This document shows, piece after piece, positions 53,475-63,640 of a DNA stretch of 64,000 bases; the first letter of the stretch is position 1; every line of letters begins with the position of its first letter. The translations under genes and the position numbers were made by a program. This stretch comes from Viscum album. Lineage: Eukaryota; Streptophyta; Magnoliopsida; Santalales; Viscaceae. The DNA lies in NCBI GenBank assembly GCA_963277665.1, contig OY728159.1:1017561343-1017625342 (forward strand). The letters are read 5' to 3'. Under the pieces are notes generated by a model, which saw only the letters and a list, made by a program, of their open reading frames with translations, did not search any database and was not told the origin of the DNA.

Positions 53475-54585
53475 ATGGAACCCGAAGGAACCGTGTTGAT
53501 CAATGTAATGGACGATGCAATGATTTTCCTCCTGAGCAAACCAACATTATGGGAGATGGAGTGAAAAATATTATTGCTATACTTACACAATATATGAATC
53601 ATTCTGAACTTCCAAATGAACAGAGAAGAGAACAATATTCTATTGAGTCCTTCATGAGGCAACGCCCACCTTCTTTTAGTGGGTATTCTGATCCACTTGT
53701 TGCTGAACAATGGACCAGTACCATTGAAAATATATTTTCCATACTTTGATGTTCAGAACATGAAAAAGTCATTCTGGCTATTTACCATTTAGAAGGTGAA
53801 CCAGATTAATGGTGCACTCTAATTAAGAATACGAGGCCTTGAGATGAAATTGAATCCATGGAATTGGATGAGTTCAAGAACTTATTTTTCAATAATTACT
53901 TCCCTCATATCCTTCGAACAAAGATGGAAAATGATTTCCTTGATCTTAAGCAAAATTATGATGAATCTGTTGGTATATACGAAGAGAATTTTACAAGGCT
54001 TTCAAGGTATGCATCTAGATTTATCATCCAACCTGAAAGTAAATTTGATCGATTCTTCAGTGGATTAAAAAAAAGTCTTCGAAAGGCATTAGCTATAAGA
54101 GACTTCAGTAGCTATGAAGAAATTGTGCGTTGTGCTATCAAGGTAGAAATTGAAGTTGGTATTACATGTTCATCTCATGGTTTTGATAAGAAACTAAAGA
54201 TGGAGTTCAAGGAGAAATCTCAGAATAATGGTGAAAAGAAGATGAATGTTTCTTTATGCTCAAAGTGTGGAAAGAAGCATGGTGGAGATTTTCTTAAAGG
54301 GACTAAAAATGTTTTAAGTGTGGAAAAGAAGGTTATCGAGAAGCTGAGTGTCGAAGTGATGGAAAAAGGGTTTCTAATGATGTAAATAAATAAAATAATA
54401 TAGAGAACGTGCCACCAACACTTCAATGCTTCAAGTGAAAGTAAATGGGGCATTATTCTAATCAATTCCCTAATCCAAGGGTTAATGATGATCAACGTGA
54501 GAAACCTCTTAAGGAAAAGGACAAAGGGAAGTCCCATGTGATCACTATTAGCAATGTTGAGTATGACAACAATGTGGTGGAATGA
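53475..54585 (+). pseudogene. gag: gag of A2, interrupted
   Basis: Gag packages the element RNA in cytoplasmic particles. The likely start is the ATG at 53475 after GGGTTTTAGACG. The protein then runs through NIMGDGVKNIIAILTQYM, FMRQRPPSFSGYSDPLVAEQW and IENIFSIL, meets a stop near 53748, and continues with AIYHLEGE. A long intact stretch at 53858-54385 has MELDEFKNLFF and YEENFTRLSRYASRFI, typical of the Retrotrans_gag domain. It is followed by zinc knuckles: CSKCGKKHGGDF (last Cys changed), then KCGKEGYREAEC after a frame change, then a third, CFK...MGHYSNQF, near 54430. It ends VVE-stop at 54583. Relatives in A1 and A4 share the same blocks. The reading frame breaks mean no full Gag can be made. 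Confidence 0.85.
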
Positions 54586-55133
54586 TTATGTGTTTATGTA
54601 AAGGGATTCCAAAATAATGTTGTGGAACCTCATTTATAGTAATTTTGGAACATTGGAATATCTATGTAATGGTTTATTATTGTTTTTGATAGTTATATGG
54701 TATCAGTAACCATGAAAAGTGACTAAAATATTTCGGAAAGTAGATGATATGCGCATAATGAAGGGATAAGGAGAAAATTAAATATTTGATAGTATTAATG
54801 ATCTCATGACTGATATGAGGACAAAGTGATATCATGGTTTGAGTATATAGAATTTTTGGGATTTTGGTATCTAGAATGATTTATCTTTTGACAGCATTCA
54901 TGTTTTCACTAAGGTCAATGGGTATTCATTTTTCAAGAGAATACATGATTAAGGTATTCACATGTCTGGAATGTGACCAAAAAGATATATTTTATGATAT
55001 ATGGGGGATAAATGATGGTATTCACATGCTCGGTAGACAGCATTTCTAGTAATTATTTTATTTATACTATGAGCTTGGACAGAAGTATTTTGGATAATCC
55101 TAATGATTGGAATGAAATAAGATAGTTTTGTTT
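54586..55133 (+). mobile_element. Non-coding 3' internal region of A2, part 1
   Basis: Pol is absent. The sequence matches 6670-7230 of A1 (for example ATGATATCATGGTTTGAGTATAT and AGAGAATACA with ATTAAGGTATTCACATG). Open frames here are short and have no recognised family. Confidence 0.6.
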
Positions 55134-55139
55134 AAGTCT

Positions 55140-55302
55140 AGAATTTTTTTTGATATTATTGCAGGAATATTATAATAGTATAGTTTTAGAAAGAGGACAA
55201 CCCATTGGATAGGCGACAACCCATCACGTCGGACAAGGATGGGGGAATCGAACCCACAACCAAAGTGCGACATGCCTTTAGCGCCAACCACTGGCCTTCA
55301 GG
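55140..55302 (-). mobile_element. tRNA-derived SINE (163 bp) with 6-bp target duplication
   Basis: On the minus strand the head contains a box A-like AGGCCAGTGGTTGGCGC. About 35 bases on is a perfect box B-like GGTTCGATTCC followed by CCCCATCC. Together these form an internal RNA polymerase III promoter as in tRNA genes. The 3' end has a run of eight A (plus-strand T run 55143-55150). The flanks AAGTCT at 55134-55139 and 55303-55308 are identical. A1 has the empty site, AAAGTCTTATCTCA near 7236. It is not a tRNA gene: the acceptor and anticodon arms do not pair. Confidence 0.78.
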
Positions 55303-55308
55303 AAGTCT

Positions 55309-55974
55309 CTGTTTAGTAGAAACTAGTTTTATTTTATTAAGTGGTATGATAGATGAAGTATAAGTTCATTTTTGGAATCATATACGATTAAAATCACCAT
55401 AAATGAACTTCTGTATATTTGATAACTTTTTCTATCCTTTTGATTGAAACAGATGTAATGACCCCTCATTCTATCACATGATCTTCTAACTCTTCACAAA
55501 TAACAAATTCAACTTCATTTCTTTAAGAGATGAAGTATAAATTGTTCAAGGCATGAAAAATAGTGATATTGTACCAAAATCATATAAGTATTTCTTTTAA
55601 TTCATCTAATTTGGAGAAATGATCTTGAAAACCAAAAATGTTGTCCTAGTTCCCTCATATCTGATGAATCAGATGGTTCCTTAGATCATCACAAATTTAT
55701 GGCTTTGTGACTGTTGGCTTTATCATAGCCATGTCCTCTACCACTCTCCATCAGAACTTGATGGTTAGATTTATCTTCCATATCCATATTTTCACCTATG
55801 TTATCCTATGTGGAAACCTAGTGATTAGTTAATTTGAGTAACCGTTACATTTCATACTTTAGTTTTTAAAGAAAAGTTTTGGTATTCCTTTTTACGATGT
55901 GGGTTTCTATGAAATAAACTATCATGTAATAAACCATTTATAACCCCGACGAATTTCGAGGGCGAAATTTATTT
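55309..55974 (+). mobile_element. Non-coding 3' internal region of A2, part 2
   Basis: It matches 7236-7848 and 130-650 (TATGAAGTGTAA, AAAGGATCTTGAAA and TCTCCATCA blocks). The last part, ACCCCGACGAATTTCGAGGGCGAAATTTATTT, resembles the stretch that in full gypsy elements lies between the pol stop and the polypurine tract. That hints the 3' end was retained when pol was lost. Confidence 0.6.
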
Positions 55975-55987
55975 AAAGGGGGTAGAA
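55975..55987 (+). other. Polypurine tract of A2
   Basis: AAAGGGGGTAGAA directly precedes TGTAACACC. It is the plus-strand DNA primer during reverse transcription. Confidence 0.88.
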
Positions 55988-58004
55988 TGTAACACCCTGA
56001 GATTTTATGAGATATAATATTTTTAATTTCTTTCATATCTTCTATTGTATGCTACACCAAGATTATCTTGCGCTATACACAACACCATATTAGCTTGCTG
56101 TATATGCAACACTATTCTTGGATTGCGTTACACACAATTTCAAGTTCATTTGATAGTAGTTATTCTACGCAACATTGGGTGTGAGTATATATATAAATAT
56201 ATATATATTTAATGTATAAATAAAATATTGTTGGATTATGTTATACACAGCAAAAAAGGAGTCTTTCACTACAGGCAACCCTGACTTGGCTTGCTTTACA
56301 CGCAATCGCGACCTTCCTTAATAGCGTGTGTAGTACGCAATACCGAGTTTCACTAAAAAATAATATATTGTTATAATATTATTATAGAATAGTCGCTATG
56401 AATAATATTAACTAAATTTTTAATTTTATAACATTATTATTTATCTTACACATTTTCTAAAACATGGTATGTGAAAAAAATAAAATTTTCGGTTAAAATA
56501 AGTATTTTTCAAAAAATGCAGTTTTGCCGCCTTTTGATGGCACACCCACATTAAATCTAGTTTTTGACATGTTTATAAGTTCAATTTGACAAAATAAAAT
56601 TATTCTTTGGAATCATGATATAAAAATTTACTTTGGATAAAGTTTTCATATTATTCTGATAACTTTCATATTTTAATGAATATTAAAAACACGCTATATT
56701 TTAATTAAAAACAACTGTTTTTCATCGTAATAAATTATATGGTTAAATTATAATATTTAATGATTTTAAATTATAAATAGAATATATTTTTACCATTTAA
56801 TATAATTTATGTCATTAGCATTGATTTTACATTGAACTCATAGGTAAAATCATTTCAATCTTTTGCAATGTTTTAACTTTTGAAACCCGTTTTCTTAACA
56901 GCGGGATTAATTTTAAATTAATTACTGAAAGTTATGTGTTTGGAATTTTGAAAAATGGATTCCATATTTGAATTCAATGGGTCCAAATTATGTTAATAGG
57001 TTACTTTTATTTTTTTTGATATTATGAATAGTAACTATGGTAATTTTTGTTTACTACAGTTAAAGGTAAATCTGGTAATTAAGGGTACAAATAAGATTAT
57101 AAAATTACCCTAACACTTTCCAAAATACTATTTGATGAATAAAAGTATAACCATGTCACCTAAGTGTCTGAATAGATTCATTTCATGGACTTTGGACCAT
57201 GAAATAATATAATTATTATTAAAACCAAAGAAAGTGACAACAAGTCACTCTCGTAAATCTTATAAGTGTAATAATTTTAATTTAGCGATAAACATAATAT
57301 AACCTGGGATATAAATATTCCCTATAAATAAAATAAAATTATATACATCATATGAATTTATTTATAATTTTTAGGGATTAAATAATTATAATTAATTAGG
57401 ACACAATAGTGATGTTGAAATTATTTTATTGATTGAAATATCAAATAAATTATTTTAAAAGTATTAAAATAAATATTATATGAACTATTTAATGTTCTCC
57501 ACTAATATTTTAGATAAATATGACATGTTATTAATCTATTATATATTTTATTTCGTTTATATCTTCTGTATATATTTTATTTAAATTCAAATAAATGAAT
57601 AGTGTCAAAATTGACACTACTGTTATTTTATAAAAATTACTTATTATAAAATTGTTTAAAAATCAAAAAAAATATTTAAAAATTATAAATTAATATTTAT
57701 ATGGTATAAAATGTAATAAATCATACAATTATGGAAAATTCACATCATATAAGTAATTATTTATAATGATTTAAAATTTAGAATATTAATACCACAAATA
57801 AAATTAAATAGATTATATAAGGATAAATCAAGTTGATAATGTTTAAAATAAATTCCCAACATGTATAATTTTTTTGGTTAATGAGATAACAACCATATAT
57901 CATCTATTATTTGGATTTGAGTCATTTTGGAGGTTTTTATGTGGGGTTGGAATTTATTATAAATTAATATTTCTTATAATTCCAAAGGTGCCCCTCTCCT
58001 CCCT

Positions 58005-58014
58005 TATAAAAGGG
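58005..58014 (+). promoter_or_regulatory. TATA box in the A2 3' LTR
   Basis: TTATAAAAGG is followed by GCACCTCCTCCCTCTCCTCC. From this copy, read-through transcripts would enter the B2 remnant. Confidence 0.65.
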
Positions 58015-58181
58015 CACCTCCTCCCTCTCCTCCTCACACCTTTTCTAGCCTTCAAGATCGGACAAACCCTGAAAATTTCCCTTATAAACCACCTTAGAAA
58101 CATAATATAGATTCTGGTCTTCTTCAAAGACCAATTTTAGTGCCCTAAGAGGAGGTTTCAAAGAGGCGTGTCGAAGAAGAG

Positions 58182-60193
58182 GTAATATCTATTACCGATT
58201 CTTTCAAATTTATTTCTTATTCTACTTCTTCTTATTTAGTTGTTTCAATATTAATTAATAACATCAGTATCAATCATATACTTATATGTTATTATAAATA
58301 TTAAACAACCCTATTTCACCTTCTATCCATCCTAAGGAAAATGAAATCACCGCACGTGCGTACGTACGGAATACCATCTCCACGCCGTGGTGTAATCTGT
58401 TTTTCCACCACCACCTTACATGGATGGGTATAATGGTGTAAAGAATAAACAAATATGACTATTATAACATAATACATATTCTAATATAGTATATCATTCA
58501 CTCCAATTCCATTCAATAAATATGGGAATGATATCATCGCTCGTGCGTACGTACGGATTACCGTCTCCACGACGCGATGAGATTCATTTTCCATGTTAAC
58601 AATTCAATAATGATTATAAAGTATATATAATAAGTAATAATTAAATATATTACATAATAATGATATTGGATTTATGTATATATATATGCATGTCATCTAC
58701 TTACTTCCATTAAATTCAATAAAGAAACGAAAATAACGTTCATGCGTACGTACGACCTACCGTCTCCATGAACGGTGTATTTCTTACCGTATATCGATAT
58801 ATTATATATATATGTATATTATGAATATATATTATATATAAATCATGTTTTATATTATTGAATTATGTAATCATGATCTAAGTAATAATATTAATAATTA
58901 CAAGTCAAAACACGGATGATAAATGAAACGATTTTACCCAAAACGCTACTTTAACATGAATTTACAAAAGAATGGGTAATATAAAGTCATAAGTGAACCA
59001 TATATGATATCATAACAATGAATATGATTCTTTAATAATTAAATGAAATTATTTAAATCATTATATAGTAGGTTCAGATATGTATAAAGAATATCATACC
59101 TAAGGTAAGGGATAATTATTCCAATCTCATTATTATCTGAGATTATTTATTCGTAAGTATTTACTGGGGTTATGTTTATCATCCATGTCCATGTTTTCTA
59201 AAAATGTTTTCATAAAATGTTTAGTATTCTTTCATGTCTGTTTAAATTCATTTTTACCCTTTTATGACTTTTACCACCAGGTTTGGAAGGAATCTTTCTC
59301 TTGTTTACCATACGAGGTACTTTTTGACTTTTCTGAAAAAAGTACGAGGAGAATGTTTTTTAACTTATACGGTATGAACGAGTTTTTATGGTTTCATAAC
59401 ACCTTATTTTCATGAAGCTTACTCTACAATATTTCATGACTACTTTCAACAAAATCCACTTATTTTAAAATTGCATGATTTTGAAGAAGAAAGGATATTT
59501 TCCTCAAGAATTCATTTCAAGTGTTTTCTCAAAACTGTTTTCCATATAATATGACATTATTTAATATATTTATGTTTCATATATAATTTCCCCATTATTT
59601 ACATGGTTTTATTTTTCTTATGATGAAATGATATCCATTTTTTTATATGGATTATGTTATTATGGCATGATGTTTAAGAATCCCATTCTATTACATGGGT
59701 TATGCTATGATGTATGATTTATGATTTTCTGGAACACGAAAGAATGATTTAATTATGAGATGGGTGGGACCTATATCTCCCTAAAATACATTGGGTAAAC
59801 ATTTATATCTCATGAGATAGACATGGATGAAACGGAAAGTAAATACGGTTTAGTAATATAAGGCTGGAATGATAAGTAAACCCGGTTCAGTAAGGGACTA
59901 TGTCCACTAAGATGGTCTTGGCAGCAATGCCTTGGATACTATAGAAATCATAACATGTGCTTAATGGTTTCCACAATAACATGTTTTATTCCCATTCCAT
60001 CTTAACAGGATTTATGTTACATTATGATCTATGCCTTATGTACTGCCATGTTTTATGTCATTGCTCAAGAATTTGATGTTTATATAACATGTTCATGTTT
60101 TGAAGTTCAAATGTATATGGTTTGTTTTATTTTCTCCATACTTACCCTTACTGAGCATTTGAGATCACCCTTTATATGTTTTATTTTCCCCAG
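58182..60193 (+). other. Possible intron in the LTR transcript (donor GTAATATC, acceptor TTTTCCCCAG)
   Basis: About 180 bases after the TATA box the sequence AAGAAGAG/GTAATATC fits a plant splice donor. Near the end of the LTR TTATTTTCCCCAG/GATATAAAG fits an acceptor after a T-rich tract. Both are kept at matching places in the A1 left LTR (3227 and 5079) and the A2 5' LTR (50993 and 53006, the acceptor altered to CTAAG). In the A1 right LTR the donor is altered. If used, splicing would remove about 2 kb of leader, including the GTACGTAC boxes. Confidence 0.35.
58350..58790 (+). repeat. Three spaced GTACGTAC boxes in the A2 3' LTR
   Basis: Perfect GTACGTAC cores lie at 58360, 58547 and 58746, spaced 187 and 199 bases. 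They are flanked by (C/A)GTGC or CATGC upstream and by TACC(A/G)TCTCCA(C/T)G downstream. This is the best-preserved set in the window. Confidence 0.88.
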
Positions 60194-60399
60194 GATATAA
60201 AGAAAGGTTTTAGGTAAGAAAAAAAAGGGAAGATATTTATGGGAGATGTTGAAGATCTTTCACCAAGATTAGAAGATTATGTTCCAAGTTTCCAAAGACA
60301 CTAAACTATTACGGTCCTTGTGTGTCTATTTTTGTTATGTATTAAGTATTCCACAAAAGTATTGTAATGTCCATGTACGTCAATATTTGGGTCTCTACA

Positions 60400-61500
60400 A
60401 TTGTTGATCCTCTATCTCTACTGGGAACTCTGTGAATGTCACCCCATCATCAATTTCCAGCTCAAACAATTCGATGACGTGCGATGGATCATGCATGTAT
60501 CTCCTCTGTTGTGACATGTGGAAAACGTCATGCACCTGGTGCATCTGTGGGGGAAGAGTTAGGTGGCACACCACCTCACCAACTCTGATTAGAATATATA
60601 AAGGTCTGATGAACCTTTTTGATAGCATGACACCCCTGCAAAATCTCTGTAATCCTCTTCGAGGTGAGACCCGTAGGAAGACATGAACACCCTCCTAAAA
60701 CACCAAGGGTCTCCATTTCCCGTCAGCATAATATTTCTGCCTACTCTGTGTAGTTTTAATCTACTCCTTGATGATCTTCACCTTCTCAGTTGTAGCCCAT
60801 ACCATCTCTGGACCCATAAGTGATAACTCCCTTGGGATTGTCCAGCATGGAGGTGATCTGCATGGTCACTCGTACAAGGCCTCAAACAGTTCCATACTGA
60901 TGGTGGAGTGACAACTATTATTGTATGTGAACTCCACCAATGTCAATTTGTCCTACCAACTATGAAAAAAGTCAAGGATGCAAGCATAGATCATGCCCTC
61001 AATTTTTTTTATGATCTGCTCCATCTGAACACCTACCTGAGGATGAAAGGCGGTGCTCAAGCAGATCTGAGTCCCAAATGCCTTCTGTAATCCCTTAAAC
61101 AACAGGGATGTAAAACAAGTTTCATGATATAAAATGTTCAACAATGGTACCCCGTGAAGCCGTATTATCTCTTGAACATAGAGGTGTCCCAATCACTCTA
61201 CTTATCCATACTATCGGATGGGTAGGAAGTGAGTTGACACGGGGAGTCAGTCAATGATCACCCAGACAGAGTCGTGGCCCCTAAATGTACGTGGTGACCC
61301 CATCACAAAGTCCATGGAGATACCATAACACTTCCATTCCTGTACCTTTAGTGGTTGTGCTAAGCCTACTAGAACCTGATTATCAACCTTCACTTGTAGA
61401 CATGTGAGGCCTCGTGAAACAAAATATTCCACCTGTTTCTTTATCCTTGGAAACTAGTACTGACGTCAGAGTTTCTGGTACATCTTTGCCACTCTAGGAT
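60400..61500 (-). pseudogene. pol: Integrase of B2 (Ty3/gypsy), interrupted by A2 and mutated
   Basis: Integrase joins element DNA to the chromosome. Reading leftward, the zinc-binding end and start of the core (61247-61432) show FVSRGLTCLQVKVDNQ, MDFVMG (first catalytic Asp kept) and GHDSVWVIID. At 60953-61192 are IIRLHGVP and LYHETCFTS, where the usual SDRD motif with the second catalytic Asp has become LYHE, then FHPQVGVQMEQ with the Glu kept. At 60395-60628 is the C-terminal domain, with RFIRPLYILIRVGEV, VHDVFHMSQQRRY and PSHVIE. The frame runs into the A2 LTR at 60400 and continues at 48822. Style and tail fit the Tekay/Del chromovirus group. Frame changes and the lost Asp make it inactive. 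Confidence 0.88.
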
Positions 61501-61719
61501 GTACCTACAAAGGGGATGCATGGAACTACTACAACACCTCCTCCTGAAATGTCACTGGTACCATGCTGCGTCCTCTAAAAAGGATGACACACTCCCCACC
61601 TTTCGAAAATCCATCAAGAGCCTGTCCGGAGGAAATTTGAGCACATCGGGCCTCACAGTCAATGTACCCAAGTTGTGCCTCCCATAAGCACCGAAGAAGT
61701 GGAGGAGTGACAATAATAG

Positions 61720-62200
61720 TCTAGAGGTATGATTCTTTATCCCTATCTATGAAGAATATCCAAAATGTGGCTAGTTGGTCTATCGCCTCACCCAGCAGCT
61801 GTAATTCTAACCTTCGGTTGAGTACATCTGCCACTATGTTACCCTTCCCAAGAGTGTAAAATATCTCAAAGTCATTGTCTTGGAGGAACTCTAGCCATCG
61901 CCGCTGTCTCAGTTGATGACCTTCTATGAGAAGATATACTTGAGACTCTTGTGGTTGGAGTAGATAGTAAACCATTCACCCAACAAGTAGCGCCGCCACA
62001 TCTTCAATGAAAAAACCACTACTGCTAACTCAAGGTCATGAGTCACGTATTTCTTCTCATGTTACCTCAAATATATTGAGCCGTAGGCTATAAACTCTCA
62101 CTCCTACAATAGGATGCATCCCAGTTCAGTCCCTGATGTGTCGCAGTAGACTACATACCCAACGCCCTCTTCTAGTTTTTTCAAGATGGGGGCACTCGTC
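61720..62200 (-). pseudogene. pol: RNase H domain of B2
   Basis: RNase H removes the RNA strand during reverse transcription. On the minus strand YCDTSGTELGCILL near 62130 gives the first catalytic Asp region. EGHQLRQRRWLEFLQDNDF and the end motif LGKGNIVADVLNRR lie at 61721-61975. A stop after ILL and further breaks between the parts show decay. It lies between reverse transcriptase and integrase, as expected for Ty3/gypsy. Confidence 0.85.
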
Positions 62201-62249
62201 AGTCTCTCCTCAGCTCTTGGAAGCTCTATTGGAATCTCTCTGTCTATAC

Positions 62250-63130
62250 AAAGAGTTTTACCTTATTTTTCAAAGATGAAAAGGGTTATGCTACTCTAGA
62301 AAAGTCGGGTATAATCCTTATGTAGTACCCAACCAACCCCAGAAAACTCCACACCTCAGTCACACTCCTGGGTGGCTCCCAAGCATGCACTGCCTCTATA
62401 TTATCCAGGTCCGATGCAAGTACATCCTCCAAGATAACATGTCCTAAAAAGTGCATATCTCATATCTAGAATAGGCACTTCGAGAGCATACCATAAAGCT
62501 GGTTCTCTTAGAGTATATCCAGAACTATCTATAGATGTGTGGGATGCTCCTCCTCCAATGCCGAGTACACCAATATGTCGTTAATGAAGACCACCACGAA
62601 GTGATTGAGGTAAGGCTAGAAGATCATGTTCATGAGTCCCCTGAACACTTCTAGAGAGTTGGTCATGCCAAAAAGCATAACCATGAAATTATAGAGTCCA
62701 TACTGGCATTTGTGGGCTATCTTCGGAATGTCCTCATCCCACACCCGAAGCTGCTAATAGCCTGATTTGAGGTCTATCTTTGAAAACCACCGACATCCCT
62801 TTAACTGATTGAAGATATCATCCATCCTAGGTAGATGATATTTGTTTTTCATGGTCACCAGGTTCAGGAACCAATAGTCCACGCAAAGCCTCAAACTTCT
62901 ATTAGCCTTTTGGGTTGGGTGAATAGAATCGGGGTTGCCCATGGAGAAACACTGGGCCTTACGAATCCCTTCCTCTGCAAGTCATCCAATTTTAACCTCA
63001 ACTCACGAACCTCCACGAGATCCATCTGATATGCTGGTGTAGATATCAATGTCGTCCCATGGTACAATTTAATGTAGAAGTATACCTTTATGAGAGGAGG
63101 TAGTCCCATAACATCCTCAGGAAAGTCATC
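62250..63130 (-). pseudogene. pol: Reverse transcriptase of B2
   Basis: Motifs in order from the right are: [20 protein letters not shown] and [16 protein letters not shown] (62891-63223); [19 protein letters not shown] and [10 protein letters not shown] (62754-62942); FMVMLFGMTN near 62670; VVVFINDILVYS near 62590; and WSFLGLVGYYIRIIPDFS near 62330. The catalytic FIDD motif reads FIND here: the first Asp is replaced by Asn through one G-to-A change, which alone would abolish activity. Frame changes separate the parts. The best match is plant Ty3/gypsy chromoviruses. Confidence 0.9.
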
Positions 63131-63640
63131 CACATATTGGTCGACCACTATAGGATAGCTCAGACTCTCCTCGTCAACTACACCGAGGGTAAGGCTATCC
63201 AACTGATGAGTGATCGGCTGCACCCTCCTCTGGGAAAGTCCATCCTATGCAGCAAAGGTTTCTTTCTTTCTGGTGAAGGAAATCTTAGTCCCATCCTCGT
63301 AGACACACCACAATTTTCACCTAAAATAGTCGATCTAAGCATGGATCGTGGATAACCAATCCATACCCAAGATGACATCGCACATCCTCCAAGCTGCTAC
63401 TAGGAGATCCCAAACAAAGATCTCACCTCCTAGAGTAATATCACACTGTGGGAACCAATATGTAATCATCAAATACTCTCTTGTAGGATTATCTAATCGT
63501 AAGGATCAATCCAACGACTCCACCAGAATCTCTGAGCTCCGAAGGAGAGATGTGGAAAAAAAGTGACTGAAACCTATGTCTATAATAACTGTAGCTTGGG
63601 TGGAGTAGAAATAGATTATAACTAAAACCATCACTAGAGC
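63131..63640 (-). pseudogene. pol: Aspartic protease region of B2
   Basis: On the minus strand TVIIDIGFSHFF near 63590 stands where gypsy proteases have VLFDSGATHSF. The Asp is kept, but the Ser/Thr before Gly is Ile. Further on CDVILGMDWLSTIHA near 63350 is the typical DxILGMDWL motif, followed by a stop. It cuts the Gag-Pol precursor in active relatives. It joins the reverse transcriptase through the VVDEESLSYPIVVDQYVDDF stretch. Confidence 0.8.

Larger units (their letters stand above)
48823..60399 (+). mobile_element. Complete family A gag-only LTR retrotransposon (A2), 11.6 kb, nested in B2
   Basis: Two LTRs of 4388 and 4412 bases begin TGTAACACC and end GGGTCTCTACA. They flank a 2777-base internal region with primer site, gag and polypurine tract, but no pol. 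The flanks are CTTGT (48818-48822) and ATTGT (60400-60404), a 5-bp duplication with one change. The LTRs make up three quarters of the element. This fits the TR-GAG type of non-autonomous retrotransposon, which depends on enzymes of an autonomous relative; A4 in this window is a decayed example. In their first 200 bases the two LTRs differ roughly once every 10-15 bases, so the insertion is not recent. Confidence 0.9.
55988..60399 (+). repeat. 3' LTR of A2
   Basis: Full-length partner of 48823-53210. It keeps the CpG-rich parts better than the 5' copy (for example GTGCGTACGTACGG twice). It ends GGGTCTCTACA and is followed by target copy ATTGT and then B2 integrase sequence. Confidence 0.93.

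Noticed and set aside
55200..55302. A tRNA gene on the minus strand
   Set aside because: Only boxes A and B fit. The arms do not fold, and the unit has an A-rich tail and target duplications, so it is a SINE.
58350..58790. CRISPR-like array of spaced repeats
   Set aside because: Spacing near 190 bases, only three copies, eukaryotic retrotransposon context and homologous sequence between boxes all argue against it.
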